Source: JALOLV01 sp046295175 (GTDB lineage: Bacteria > Bacteroidota > Bacteroidia > Cytophagales > Spirosomataceae). Taken from it: a stretch of DNA of 64,000 nucleotides. This document shows, one piece after another, positions 1-8,715 of the stretch. How positions within the stretch are numbered: position 1 is the stretch's first letter; each line of letters begins with the position of its first letter. The position numbers were made by a program, and so were the translations under genes. The notes beneath the pieces were generated by a model. The model did not search any database. It was not told the DNA's origin and worked only from the letters and a program-made list of their open reading frames with translations. The stretch is from contig JBKBNY010000018.1 in assembly GCA_046295175.1 (NCBI GenBank), positions 1-64,000 of the forward strand, in the 5' to 3' direction.

Positions 1-236
1 ATTCAAAGCTTTGTTAGTGAGATATGAGACTAAAGCTAATAATTGGCGATGTCTTAATATTATCGCAATGGCGATATGTTTTGTAAGAAAAATAAATCAC
101 TAATTAATGTTAGACAAGTTCTAGGTTACAACTTAAATTATTAAAAAGTTTTTTTATCATATTTTATTTTTTTTTGTCGATATAGTATTAGTTTTACAGC
201 GAAATAAACCAATTTCTTTACTAAACTATATCTTCT
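1..236. other. AT-rich leader upstream of the TonB receptor
   Basis: I find no open frame of note in this stretch on either strand. It ends in long A/T runs just before the start codon at 237 and presumably carries the promoter of that gene, but I cannot pick out a clear TTTG / TAnnTTTG pair. Confidence 0.4.
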
Positions 237-3005
237 ATGCTTAAAATCAACTCACTGATTACCATGCTATTGCTGTGTATTTTCAGCACTTTTGCATTAG
301 CTCAAACGAAAACAGTTACAGGAACAGTAAAAGATGCTTCTGGCTCTGGAACGCCTGGCGTAACCGTAAAAATCAAGGGTACTACCAAAGGAACAACAAC
401 CGATGCAGATGGTAAGTATTCTATCTCAGCCAATAGTGGCGAAATTCTCCAATTTTTTGCCGTTGGCTCAACTTCACAAGAAATTGCCGTTGGCAATTCT
501 TCAACAATCGACGTAATACTTTCAAATGATGAAAAATCTTTAAACGAGGTTGTGATTGTAGGTAGCCGTGCTACACAACGCTCCATCGTAGATTCTCCTT
601 TACCAGTTGATATTCTTTCTGCAACAGAATTGAAAACAACTGGACAAAACACTTTCGACAAGGCTTTGCAATACCGTGTTCCTTCATTCAACACAGTAAA
701 TACGCCAGTAAACGATGCCACTACCCTACTTGACCCTTACGAAATTCGTAACATGGGGCCAAGCCGTACGTTGATTCTTGTAAACGGAAAACGTAAAAAT
801 TTAAGTTCATTGTTGTATGTTCAGTTCTCGCCAGGTCGTGGTGAAACTGGTGTTGATTTATCTGCCATTCCACAAGAAGCCATCAAACGTGTAGAAATCT
901 TGCGTGATGGTGCTTCTGCACAATATGGTTCGGATGCCATTGCTGGTGTAATGAACGTAATTTTGAAAGATAAATACGATTACACTTCTTTGAACATCAA
1001 TTCTGGTGTAACTTCAAAAGGCGATGGAGCTATGTATTCACTCGCTTTGAATAGTGGTGCAAACTTTGCTAAAGGTGGTTCAATTAATTATATAGTGAAC
1101 TTATCACAAGCAAATAGTGCAGTCCGTTCGGGTAATGTTCATTTACCAACAGAATTAGCAACATTTGGCGGTTTTCCTGAGCAAGATGCACTCATTACTT
1201 CTTACTTAAAGGATTATCCAACTGCTGGTAACATCAACGGTACTGGTGCTACAACTGCTGGTCGTTTCTTAATTAATGGTGCGATTCCATTGGGAAATAA
1301 CAACGAATTGTACGCAAATGCAGCGATGGTTACTAAGCGTGTATTAAGTTTTGCTAACTTCCGTACACCTTATTGGAGACAAGACAGAGGTCTTCTTCAT
1401 AGTGTAACAGATAATGGTGGTAAAAACTACATCACAAAAGCTACATTGGCATTCCCAGAGGATGATGTAAATATTTATCGTGGATACATTGGTTATGTTC
1501 CAACTTTTGAAGGTGATTTAATTGATTATAACGCAACTATTGGTGCTAAAGGCGAACACAGTGGTTGGAAACATGACGCAAGTTTAACAGTGGGTGGAAA
1601 CACTCAAATGTACACGGTAGATAATACAGTAAACCGTACACTTGGCACTGCTTCTCCAACTCGTTTCAAACCAGGTGGATATGGTTTCAATCATATTGTT
1701 GGAAACATTGATGTTTCTAAACAAGCTACCGAAAAATTGGGTGTTGCATTTGGTATGGAAGCTCGTTCGGAAGCCTATACAATTTATGCAGGCGATGAAA
1801 AATCATACACTGGCGAAGGTGCAAACTCATTCCCAGGTATCAACAAAGAAAATGCAGGAGTTAATAAGCGTTTCAACATTGGTGCTTATTTAGATTTAAG
1901 CCTTGACTTAACCAAAGATTTCTTGATTAACGGAACAGTTCGTACTGAAAAATATAGCGATTTTGGTAATGCCAATGTTTGGAAACTTTCTTCTCGTTAT
2001 AAATTTGCTGACGACAAAGTTATCATTAGAGCTTCGGCATCTACTGGTTTCAGAGCTCCAACGCTTCACCAAATTTATGCACAATCAACGCAAGCGGCAT
2101 TTGTGGGTGGAACAATCCAACTTTCTGGTTTATTCAACAACCGCAGTACTCAAGCAAGATTATTAGGAATTCCTGCATTAAAACCTGAAAAATCTACAAA
2201 CTATACGGTTGGTGTAGCTATTAATCCTAATAAAAACCTAAGCATTACTTTAGATTATTTCAATATTGGCGTAAAAGACCGTATTGTATATAGCTCTTCA
2301 ATCTCATCGAGCAATGCGAGTTCAACATTGGGTAAAATCTTATCTCAAGCAGGAGTTAGAACAGTTCAGTTCTTTATCAACGGTATCGAAACAAAAACTG
2401 CTGGTTTAGATTATGTAATTTCATACAGAAATATTGCGTTAGGTTCTGGCAAATTAGGTGTAAACCTTGCAGGAAACATCATGCTTCAAAACGAAATTGT
2501 GGGTACTCCACAAGAGCCAGAGGCAATCAAAGCAGCAGGTTCAAGTATTTTGAATACACAAATCAAGTCATTATTGACAGAAAGCCGTCCGAAATACAAG
2601 TCAATTCTTGGTTTTGACTATCAGTTGAACAAATGGTTCTTCAACCTAACAAATACTTTGTTTGGGCCAACTGCATTCCAAGATTTAGACAACGGTGGTG
2701 GAGATATGGAAAACATCAAAGCCGAGTTCAAACCAGCTGTGGTTACCGACTTGAGCGTTGGTTATTCATTTAATGATAAAGTTTCTCTTACATTAAATGC
2801 CAATAACTTATTCAACGTTTTACCTAAATGGGATTTAGTTGCTCTAAACTCAAAAGGTGAGTCGGTATTGAGCAATGCAGAAGCAAAAGCATTGTTGAGA
2901 GGTTTCTTAGGTTTCAGCGGACGTTATGACATCTTAGGTTATAATGGTTCTCAATTCAGCCAATTAGGAACAATCTTCAACGCAAACTTGACGATTAAAT
3001 TCTAA
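237..3005 (+). CDS. TonB-dependent outer membrane receptor with carboxypeptidase-like N-terminal domain
   Basis: A 922-residue outer membrane active transporter that would take up a ligand using TonB energy. Residues 1-22 form a signal peptide ending LALAQ-like (FALAQ). Residues 25-95 are a CarboxypepD_reg-like domain (GTVKDASGSGTPGVTVKIKG). The plug follows at about 120-230 (ILVNGKRK, IPQEAIKRVEILRDGASAQY, GSDAIAGVMNVI), then the beta-barrel, which ends in the aromatic C-terminus NLTIKF. It is shorter than SusC proteins, has no SusD partner next to it, and its plug looks like that of iron-siderophore or vitamin receptors rather than RagA/SusC. The substrate cannot be told from the sequence. 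It appears monocistronic, with a strong terminator directly downstream. Confidence 0.93.
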   Translation: MLKINSLITMLLLCIFSTFALAQTKTVTGTVKDASGSGTPGVTVKIKGTTKGTTTDADGKYSISANSGEILQFFAVGSTSQEIAVGNSSTIDVILSNDEKSLNEVVIVGSRATQRSIVDSPLPVDILSATELKTTGQNTFDKALQYRVPSFNTVNTPVNDATTLLDPYEIRNMGPSRTLILVNGKRKNLSSLLYVQFSPGRGETGVDLSAIPQEAIKRVEILRDGASAQYGSDAIAGVMNVILKDKYDYTSLNINSGVTSKGDGAMYSLALNSGANFAKGGSINYIVNLSQANSAVRSGNVHLPTELATFGGFPEQDALITSYLKDYPTAGNINGTGATTAGRFLINGAIPLGNNNELYANAAMVTKRVLSFANFRTPYWRQDRGLLHSVTDNGGKNYITKATLAFPEDDVNIYRGYIGYVPTFEGDLIDYNATIGAKGEHSGWKHDASLTVGGNTQMYTVDNTVNRTLGTASPTRFKPGGYGFNHIVGNIDVSKQATEKLGVAFGMEARSEAYTIYAGDEKSYTGEGANSFPGINKENAGVNKRFNIGAYLDLSLDLTKDFLINGTVRTEKYSDFGNANVWKLSSRYKFADDKVIIRASASTGFRAPTLHQIYAQSTQAAFVGGTIQLSGLFNNRSTQARLLGIPALKPEKSTNYTVGVAINPNKNLSITLDYFNIGVKDRIVYSSSISSSNASSTLGKILSQAGVRTVQFFINGIETKTAGLDYVISYRNIALGSGKLGVNLAGNIMLQNEIVGTPQEPEAIKAAGSSILNTQIKSLLTESRPKYKSILGFDYQLNKWFFNLTNTLFGPTAFQDLDNGGGDMENIKAEFKPAVVTDLSVGYSFNDKVSLTLNANNLFNVLPKWDLVALNSKGESVLSNAEAKALLRGFLGFSGRYDILGYNGSQFSQLGTIFNANLTIKF

Positions 3006-3023
3006 TAAAATACTTTAGTTTCA

Positions 3024-3057
3024 AAGCCCTTGAATATTCGTATTCGAGGGCTTTTTT
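3024..3057 (+). terminator. Rho-independent terminator of the TonB receptor gene
   Basis: Hairpin with 11-bp arms AGCCCTTGAAT and ATTCGAGGGCT (one G-T pair) followed by six T. It begins about 20 bases after the stop codon at 3005. Confidence 0.85.
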
Positions 3058-3113
3058 ATTTCGTTATCTACACAAAAAGTACAATCATTTCGGCAATTCA
3101 AGGATTTCTTTCT

Positions 3114-3121
3114 TATTTTTG
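3114..3121 (+). promoter_or_regulatory. Putative -7 promoter element of the truncated glycosyltransferase
   Basis: TATTTTTG matches the Bacteroidota -7 consensus TAnnTTTG. It lies 30 bases before the ATG at 3152, which supports that start over the TTG at 3119, since the TTG would lie inside the promoter. I see no good TTTG at the -33 position. Confidence 0.45.
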
Positions 3122-3151
3122 TGCAAATTTTATATCCGAATTTTATTACGA

Positions 3152-3757
3152 ATGAATTTCATCGAAAAGCTATCCATATTAATTCCTGCCTTCAACGAAG
3201 AAAATACAATCGCAAAAGTGATGAAACGAGTGGCAGAAATTGAGCTTATCAATGAAATCACGAAGGAAATAATTGTTGTAAATGATTGTTCGACAGATAA
3301 GACCGAACAGGAAATTCAAAGATTCATATCTGAAAACCCTCATACGGAAGTTAAATATTTCAAACACGAAGTAAATCGAGGAAAAGGTGCAGCTATACAA
3401 ACTGCCATAAAAAATGCAACTGGGGAATATCTGATTGTGCAGGATGCCGACCTCGAATATGACCCGCAAGAATTCAACATCCTTCTAAAACCAGTTGTAG
3501 ATGGCTATGCCGATGTGGTGTATGGTTCGAGATTTATGGGAGGAAATGCACACCGAATATTATTTTTTTGGCATACGATAGGAAATAAATTTCTGACTTT
3601 TGCCCGAAAATGGCCTCGAAAGTCCTGCTGTGAGCGTAAAAAGTGCTATGATGTAGCCAATATATTCTTTACCTCCCATTGCCGCCAGATAATCGGGCAA
3701 TTCGGGGATAATCATCTGAAAACTCGCCGAAAAGAGAAAATTACTCGTACAAAGTAG
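3152..3757 (+). pseudogene. Truncated family 2 glycosyltransferase (DPM1-like), 3' end replaced
   Basis: The first 150 residues are a GT-A fold glycosyltransferase of the dolichyl-phosphate-mannose-synthase type: LSILIPAFNEENTI, VVNDCSTDKT, NRGKGAAIQTAI, the DAD-type metal site in VQDADLEYDP, and DVVYGSRFMGG. Homology stops at NKFLTF (about 3598). The rest of the frame, rich in Arg, Lys and Cys, does not resemble the family and is the antisense of an MFS transporter gene. The family normally continues with a conserved segment that includes a TCYKxF-type motif and often membrane helices, all missing here. The protein would lack its acceptor-side region and is probably inactive. The ATG at 3152 is preferred over the upstream TTG because of the promoter position. 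Either a genomic deletion or an assembly join would explain the junction. Confidence 0.7.
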
Positions 3758-3802
3758 CCAAAACTGAAGTGTATAAATCGAAGACCGCTGTTCCATCTGC
3801 AA
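3560..3802 (-). pseudogene. N-terminal fragment of an MFS transporter
   Basis: Reading leftwards from the ATG at 3802, the first 68 residues look like the start of a major facilitator protein: a first membrane helix (FWLLCTSNFLFSASFQMIIP), then ELPDYLAAMGGKEYIGYIIALFT-type helix 2 (split here: ELPDYLAAMGGKEYI, GYIIALFTLTAG), and the cytoplasmic loop LSRPFSGK. MFS proteins continue here with an R/K-rich loop and ten more helices. Instead the frame crosses at about 3600-3605 into antisense glycosyltransferase sequence and stops at 3560. The two neighbours were convergent and both lost their 3' parts at the same point. Confidence 0.65.
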
Positions 3803-3889
3803 AAATACGGCAATCTTGAGGCAACTTGCAATGCTTTTTTAGAATTAAATCATGCTTTTATGGCATTAGGCTCGATTACGGTGGTCGGA

Positions 3890-3931
3890 CGGTAGTCAGA
3901 CCAAACCCAAAGAAGAACTGTCTGACTATCG
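3890..3931. repeat. Palindromic intergenic repeat
   Basis: Inverted repeat with 12-bp arms CGGTAGTCAGAC and GTCTGACTATCG (one mismatch, nine central pairs perfect) around an 18-base loop. It lies between the MFS remnant and the end of the DUF1648 gene, has no T-tract, and resembles other interspersed palindromes in the window rather than a terminator. Confidence 0.6.
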
Positions 3932-3949
3932 CCCGGCAGCAGTAAAATC

Positions 3950-4426
3950 TTAGGCCAATTTGTTCATTTTATAAGTATAGTAGATGATTATGCCAAATAA
4001 AATCGAAATGATTGGCAGAACGAACCATAAGATATTAGTAGTCTCGGAGGTTGTTGATTTTATAATTTGGACTTCGATTACCCAAAATAAAATACTGACC
4101 GTCAGATTTACCTTATCAATCAGTTGTGTACCTAATTCGATACGTTTCTCAATATTTTTTTGACTAATTTTTAGAGGTAAATTGAGATAACTGAATGGTT
4201 GTTTACGAACGCTAAAAAGGAAACCGTTTAGTACCAATCCGATAATGGGCAGTAAGAAAATCGTAAATTTAGAACCCCAACCATCAGCTTTGCCGTTTGC
4301 TCCGAAATGAATAGGGATTATTTCGGGTAATGTAGCGAATGAGTGAATCGCAATACCAAGATTTACCAATGTGATAAAGACCGCAAAAATTGCAATTAGC
4401 TTTGGTGATAGCTTCATTTGGCTCAA
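3950..4426 (-). CDS. DUF1648 domain membrane protein
   Basis: A 158-residue inner membrane protein with about four hydrophobic segments (roughly residues 8-28, 52-70, 105-122, 132-150). The first 60 residues carry the DUF1648 signature (LPEIIPIHFGANGKADGWGS), also found in SdpI-type immunity proteins. Here the DUF1648 part stands alone with a short C-terminal tail, so immunity is only a possibility. The gene follows an ABC ATPase with a 20-base gap on the same strand. That suggests co-transcription and perhaps a role as, or with, the membrane part of that transporter. Confidence 0.75.
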   Translation of the reverse strand: MSQMKLSPKLIAIFAVFITLVNLGIAIHSFATLPEIIPIHFGANGKADGWGSKFTIFLLPIIGLVLNGFLFSVRKQPFSYLNLPLKISQKNIEKRIELGTQLIDKVNLTVSILFWVIEVQIIKSTTSETTNILWFVLPIISILFGIIIYYTYKMNKLA

Positions 4427-4446
4427 ATTTGAAATTCTACCAAAAT

Positions 4447-5067
4447 TTACGACTTATAATCTCGAATGTCAACGATATTTTTACAAAAAGCGTATTCGTG
4501 CGGTTGATTAGAGCAGATTATCAGCAGGCGGTCTTGGGTGTGTTGTTCAATCTGCGAAAGATACCATTCGGTTGCTTGAGCATCGAGGTTTGAGGTTGGC
4601 TCATCTAATAAAATTATATCCGAAACCGACCAGAACGCCAGACCCAATTTGAGGCGTTGTTTCATCCCCGACGAAAAATTACGAACGGGTTTATCGGCAT
4701 GAGGTTTTAGATTGAGTTTCTCGATTAACTGCTTCGGCGTAAGGTCATCTTTGAACTGCTTGAATTTTTGATGAAACTCAATGCTTTCGAGAAGGGTGAA
4801 TTCTTCGACCAATTCGAGGTAAGGAGCTGCAATCACAATCTCGCGGTAAATATCATCGATACTTACTTCTGATTTATTTTTCTGATAGACCACTTTACCC
4901 TCAGTCTGTGGGGCGACTCCTGCCAGCACTTGAAGAAGTGTAGATTTACCACTACCATTTGGTCCTACAAAAGTGTAGCTATTGCCCGAAACAAATTCGA
5001 GGTTTACATTTCTGAAAATCCATTCTTTCCGAAACTTCTTTCCGATATTTTGTAGGCTGATTTGCAT
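4447..5067 (-). CDS. ABC transporter ATP-binding protein
   Basis: A single nucleotide-binding domain of 206 residues. Walker A is GPNGSGKST (about residue 35), the signature is FSSGMKQRLKLGLAF (the usual LSGGQ serine-glycine pair is kept as SSG), Walker B is IILLDEPTSNLD, and the switch region is near IICSNQP, where the usual His is replaced by Asn or a nearby residue. It resembles the short ATPases of the CcmA / ABC-2 export group. No classical permease is adjacent; the only membrane protein beside it is the downstream DUF1648 protein. The substrate is unknown. Confidence 0.85.
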   Translation of the reverse strand: MQISLQNIGKKFRKEWIFRNVNLEFVSGNSYTFVGPNGSGKSTLLQVLAGVAPQTEGKVVYQKNKSEVSIDDIYREIVIAAPYLELVEEFTLLESIEFHQKFKQFKDDLTPKQLIEKLNLKPHADKPVRNFSSGMKQRLKLGLAFWSVSDIILLDEPTSNLDAQATEWYLSQIEQHTQDRLLIICSNQPHEYAFCKNIVDIRDYKS

Positions 5068-5085
5068 GATGTAGGGGTAAAATAA

Positions 5086-5112
5086 AAAAGCCCGAAATAA
5101 ATTCGGGCTTTT
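5086..5112 (-). terminator. Rho-independent terminator after tRNA-Glu
   Basis: Perfect hairpin with arms AAAAGCCCGAA and TTCGGGCTTTT. It lies 25 bases downstream of the tRNA in the direction of transcription and has A/T tails on both sides, so it could work in both directions. Confidence 0.8.
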
Positions 5113-5136
5113 ACAATTTCAGTCTTTCAAACTTAG

Positions 5137-5208
5137 TGACCCGTAGGGGAATCGAACCCCTGTTTCAACCGTGAAAGGGTCGTGTCCTAACCGCTAGACG
5201 AACGGGCC
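5137..5208 (-). tRNA. tRNA-Glu (anticodon UUC)
   Basis: Read on the minus strand, a 72-base cloverleaf. The acceptor arms are GGCCCGT and ACGGGTC with discriminator A. The D-arm contains TCTAGCGGTTAGGA, the anticodon arm is CGACC-CTTTCAC-GGTTG giving anticodon TTC, and the T-arm is CAGGGGTTCGATTCCCCT-like with the invariant GTTCGA. The 3' CCA is not encoded. A promoter lies about 80 bases upstream and a terminator follows. Confidence 0.96.
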
Positions 5209-5290
5209 GGCTGGTCCCATTGTTCGCTTTTCAGCTAAACAAACGAGTAATTTTTGTGTCACTGCGTTCGCTGTTTCTGAAATTGTGGTG

Positions 5291-5322
5291 CAAAATTAGG
5301 CTTTTAAGTAATACGCTCCAAA
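5291..5322 (-). promoter_or_regulatory. Promoter of tRNA-Glu
   Basis: On the minus strand TTTG (5322-5319), a 20-base spacer and TAATTTTG (5298-5291) fit the Bacteroidota consensus TTTG-N19-21-TAnnTTTG. Transcription would start near 5285 and give a 5' leader of about 75 bases before the mature tRNA. Confidence 0.6.
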
Positions 5323-5347
5323 TCCTTTCTAAAACTTTTTTTATTTT

Positions 5348-5409
5348 TTTTCAAAAAAGATAAATTTTCCTTCTTTGGTTATATGTATCCTTAGAAAAGT
5401 TAAATAAAC
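5348..5409. repeat. Intergenic repeat, copy 1 (partner at 14619)
   Basis: About 60 bases starting TTCAAAAAAGAT and ending CTTAGAAAAGTT are closely matched at 14619-14680. Shared blocks are TTTTCCTTCTTTGG and CTTAGAAAAGTT. Both copies lie just beyond the 3' end of a minus-strand gene. It is neither an obvious terminator nor coding. Confidence 0.55.
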
Positions 5410-5412
5410 GAA

Positions 5413-7155
5413 TCATTTCTTCTTATTTTTTCTTAGATAGAAGTACGCAACCACCCCGATGACAGAAATCAAGAGGATTCCCCAAATGAACGAACCAAAG
5501 CTCAGACTTTCTTCTTCGGTAATTTTCAATACTTGGTTCACCTTCTGATTTTTCAGAATTTGTTTTTTGCCCCCTGTCCAATGCACAATTATTTCATCAA
5601 TTTCGGTAGCATCTCCAACTCCAAAGTGGGCGTAGGTTGCATTTTGCGACAGATGGCTTGAGCCTCCACCGTCAATCTCTCTTATCTGACGTTTGCCATT
5701 GACCACAATCTCAACTTTTGAGCCTAATCCATGCGTTTCGGCATTGATACCATTCAAGAAAATTTTTATCCAGTTACCTTTTGCATGGTCATTTCTGAAT
5801 AATCGAGTTATAGAAGATACTGGATAATCATCTAAAACCGGCTTTTGATTGACCACCAATATGTCTAAGTCTCCGTCGTTTTCGATATCTAAAACCACCG
5901 AACCACGCCCGATTCCGTAATCATTTACGCCTTTGAGCCTTCCCCATTCTTCAAAACGTCCGCCCTTATTTTCAAAATAAAAATCACCCATCGGAATACA
6001 GTTTGGATTGAGGTCGCCGTTGGCAACAAACAAATCGAGGTCTCCGTCATGGTCAAAATCTGTAAAATTTGCTCCCCAACTAATCATAATTATGTTGACG
6101 CCTAATTCGCGGGATTTTTCGGAGAATGGCTTACCCAATCCGTTATTTACCATGAATTTATTGAATCGGATATTGGTAAAGAAATAATCCATCCAGCCGT
6201 CGTTGTTGTAGTCGCCAGCGGCAGATGCCATCGAATTGATTTTCAAATCCATGCCATTTTTCGGAGAAATATCCTTAAAGGAGTTCCACGGAGACAGGTT
6301 CTCTAAAAGCAAGTTTGGCGTACGTTTGTAACCGAAGTCATGGTTTACGATTAGGTCTTGGTCGTTGTCGTTATCAAAATCAGTAAAAACACCTCCAAAG
6401 CCAAATCCTTTGTGGCTCAGTCCGTAGTCTTTGTAGAGATTTTTAAATCCTTTTCCTTTTTGATTGATGAGTAGGTAGCCCTCTGCTATCTGATTGGCAC
6501 TTACAATCATGGCATCATTGATGGTGCTGAGGTCGCCTGGGTATTCGGTAAAATAATTACCAACGTATAAATCTGGATAGCCATCGGCGTTGACATCGCC
6601 AAAGTTTGCACCCGTACTAAACGAATTAAATTCACCCAAGCCAAATTCTTTGGTGGCATCTCTAAAAGTATTATTCTTGTTATTGATGTATAGCAGATTG
6701 ATGGCTCTCGGAATCACCTTTTTGCTGCCTTTTGAAGTGATGGTTGTGATGTATAAATCTACCCATCCATCGCGGTTGACATCGGCAGCGACTGCTCCTT
6801 GGGTCATGAATTGTTTTGTACCGATAAGCCCAGATTTTTCATAAATATTGGTAAATGTTCCGTTTTTATTATTCAGATAAAGTACATCATCGACCATACC
6901 ACCAGCAATATAAACGTCGTCAAATCCATCATTGTTGATGTCTAAAACGCAGGCTCCACCTCCCAAAAAACCCTCAAAAACGTGGTATTGGTGCTTGATT
7001 CCGGCTTGCTCAGTAACATCCTTAAATGCCATAAGTTGAGCATGAACTGAATTACTAATCAGAAAGATTGAGCAGCACATACCCAATGCCCAAGATGATA
7101 TAAATCGAGTAGGTTTACTCTTTAAAGTGGTTGTCATAAATCTCATTTTCTCCAT
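5413..7155 (-). CDS. FG-GAP/VCBS repeat protein with ASPIC/UnbV domain (CRTAC1 family)
   Basis: A 580-residue exported protein. A signal peptide (about residues 1-40, ending NSVHAQ) is followed by at least seven FG-GAP-type Ca-binding repeats: DINNDGFDD, DVNRDGWVD, DVNADGYPD, DFDNDNDQD, DYNNDGWMD, DFDHDGDLD and DIENDGDLD. The repeats would form a seven-bladed beta-propeller. An ASPIC/UnbV domain follows (about 455-530, HGLGSKVEIVVNGKRQIREI, GGGSSHLSQ, HFGVGDATEIDEIIVHW). The C-terminus has one membrane helix (about 550-572) and a Lys-rich tail, which suggests anchoring. The start overlaps the end of the haloperoxidase-like gene by 13 bases, so the two are an operon. In Bacteroidota such proteins often sit beside SusC/SusD genes; the ligand is unknown. 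Confidence 0.88.
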   Translation of the reverse strand: MEKMRFMTTTLKSKPTRFISSWALGMCCSIFLISNSVHAQLMAFKDVTEQAGIKHQYHVFEGFLGGGACVLDINNDGFDDVYIAGGMVDDVLYLNNKNGTFTNIYEKSGLIGTKQFMTQGAVAADVNRDGWVDLYITTITSKGSKKVIPRAINLLYINNKNNTFRDATKEFGLGEFNSFSTGANFGDVNADGYPDLYVGNYFTEYPGDLSTINDAMIVSANQIAEGYLLINQKGKGFKNLYKDYGLSHKGFGFGGVFTDFDNDNDQDLIVNHDFGYKRTPNLLLENLSPWNSFKDISPKNGMDLKINSMASAAGDYNNDGWMDYFFTNIRFNKFMVNNGLGKPFSEKSRELGVNIIMISWGANFTDFDHDGDLDLFVANGDLNPNCIPMGDFYFENKGGRFEEWGRLKGVNDYGIGRGSVVLDIENDGDLDILVVNQKPVLDDYPVSSITRLFRNDHAKGNWIKIFLNGINAETHGLGSKVEIVVNGKRQIREIDGGGSSHLSQNATYAHFGVGDATEIDEIIVHWTGGKKQILKNQKVNQVLKITEEESLSFGSFIWGILLISVIGVVAYFYLRKNKKK

Positions 7156-8480
7156 TTCAATTCTAAAATATTTTTTCCAATTTCTTTCCCTTTAGCGATT
7201 CCCGCTTCGTTGTCTTGAGGTATGTGGATTCCGCCATAAAACCTCGAATTTGCCGTTTCTTCGGCTACGTGCCAAAAAGATTTAAAAGTTCTCGCTTTGA
7301 AATCGACATTACGCAGCCCGTCTCGCTTGCGACCTACATGGGCATCATCGGTAAATGCAAAGTTTTCTCCATACAAATCGGTCAAGACGGTTGCAGTTAC
7401 AGATGCCTGAATAGCATGCCCCGACGGAAACGCCGGAAACGGAGGGTCGGGCCAGAAAGACTCCCAAGTGGGGTCAATATGTTCAGTTATGTAAGTATTT
7501 GGGCGTTCGGTAAAAAATTGGTACTTCCACTTCCAGCAGTTAATGAAAGCATCGGCTACGCCCATGCCCACCTTTGCGTATGTTTCGGCACATTTTATAA
7601 GGCTTGGTTTTGCTTTTTTTATTACCAAAGTTGTCAAATAATAAGAGTGCCCCGGTGGCGTAAATGTTTCATCGGGGTCATCTCCCCACCAAATAGCAGC
7701 CTGTTTTTGGTCTTGGGTCAATTGTTTTTCTTGATTATAAACCGCCAAAAATTGCTTGTAATAAGGAGAATCGGGCAGTGTATCGAACGGAATAACCGTT
7801 GGTTCAGGGATTTGGTGATTTTTAACCAAAAATGTTCGATTTTTACCCCAATGAGGATGCAACGGGAAATGACTGAATGATTGCCCATACAAAGGTGGTT
7901 TCCACGAACCTGCTTTGGTCGGATGCCGCATTTTTTTGTCAAAATTTCGCAAATAGCCACGGTGCCCTCCGTCGTTTTTCGACCATTCAAAAATACTCAA
8001 GCCGATACTTTTTCCGAAATTTACTGACCTGTTGACTAATTCTTTATCCGTAATTCTTTTTGAATAATATTGCTGAATGGCGTTTTCGAGCGAATCTATT
8101 TTTAGTTTATTCGCATCGGATGTTTGATTATAAATACTCTTCAAAATGGTGGCTTGAGCGGCATTGAGCGATAATCGCCAATCGTATTTTTTATTTTTAT
8201 CGGGGATTGGCAGCGTATTCAAACTATCTAATTGACCCGCTAAAGATTGGTAGGACGAGTCGCTGTGAACAATAGACTCGTACATTGTCAGACCAATGTA
8301 GCCGAGGCATCTCGAAGCATAAGTAGGTGAGTTGGATGGTGTATTTTTGGTGATAAAAAGGGTCATTTCGGCCCATTTTGTGGACAGCTCTTGGTCAGAA
8401 ATCTCGATGGGTTTCTTACAACCAATAAAACAAATTATTGTTAAAATGAAGGTTAGGTATCGCATGGGCAATTTATTCAA
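7143..8480 (-). CDS. Vanadium-dependent haloperoxidase-like PAP2 superfamily lipoprotein
   Basis: A 445-residue protein with a lipoprotein signal (ICFIGC, Cys about residue 21), so probably membrane-anchored outside the cytoplasm. All three PAP2/haloperoxidase motifs are present: K-x6-RP (KYQFFTERP), PSGH (FPAFPSGHA) and SR-x5-H-x3-D (SRFYGGIHIPQD). These residues bind vanadate in haloperoxidases or phosphate in phosphatases. The length and helical N-terminal half fit the bacterial vanadium-haloperoxidase group better than the short PAP2 phosphatases. Whether it halogenates or removes phosphate cannot be decided from the sequence. It is the first gene of an operon with the ASPIC protein. Confidence 0.85.
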   Translation of the reverse strand: MNKLPMRYLTFILTIICFIGCKKPIEISDQELSTKWAEMTLFITKNTPSNSPTYASRCLGYIGLTMYESIVHSDSSYQSLAGQLDSLNTLPIPDKNKKYDWRLSLNAAQATILKSIYNQTSDANKLKIDSLENAIQQYYSKRITDKELVNRSVNFGKSIGLSIFEWSKNDGGHRGYLRNFDKKMRHPTKAGSWKPPLYGQSFSHFPLHPHWGKNRTFLVKNHQIPEPTVIPFDTLPDSPYYKQFLAVYNQEKQLTQDQKQAAIWWGDDPDETFTPPGHSYYLTTLVIKKAKPSLIKCAETYAKVGMGVADAFINCWKWKYQFFTERPNTYITEHIDPTWESFWPDPPFPAFPSGHAIQASVTATVLTDLYGENFAFTDDAHVGRKRDGLRNVDFKARTFKSFWHVAEETANSRFYGGIHIPQDNEAGIAKGKEIGKNILELKWRK

Positions 8481-8657
8481 TCAGCAATAAAGTTAGTAAA
8501 ATAAACTTTTATTAGTAATCCAAGGATTATTGGATTCACAAAACTTCCAGAAATCTATATTATTTTACTTAATGTTTCTACTGAATTATAAAAACTGATT
8601 ATTCATCAAGCTGTTATAAAATTAAGGTTCAAAATTGGTCATAATGCTGATTTTATT

Positions 8658-8692
8658 CAAAAAAATCTACCCCGTTATCGAGGTAGATTTTT
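8658..8692 (-). terminator. Terminator of the first SusC-SusD operon
   Basis: Hairpin with 9-bp arms AAATCTACC and GGTAGATTT and a run of T in the minus direction, about 25 bases after the SusD stop codon. The same stem (AAAATCTACC/GGTAGATTTT) occurs after the second SusD gene at 14695. Confidence 0.8.
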
Positions 8693-8715
8693 AGATATTC
8701 AGATACTATTTATCA

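Noticed and set aside
302..721. Long open frame on the minus strand inside the TonB receptor gene
   Set aside because: It is antisense to the conserved N-terminal and plug domains and its protein has no recognisable features; a codon-bias shadow.
7215..7880. 221-codon frame on the plus strand within the haloperoxidase-like gene
   Set aside because: Antisense to motif-bearing sequence (PSGH, SR-x5-H); no domain, composition unlike real proteins.
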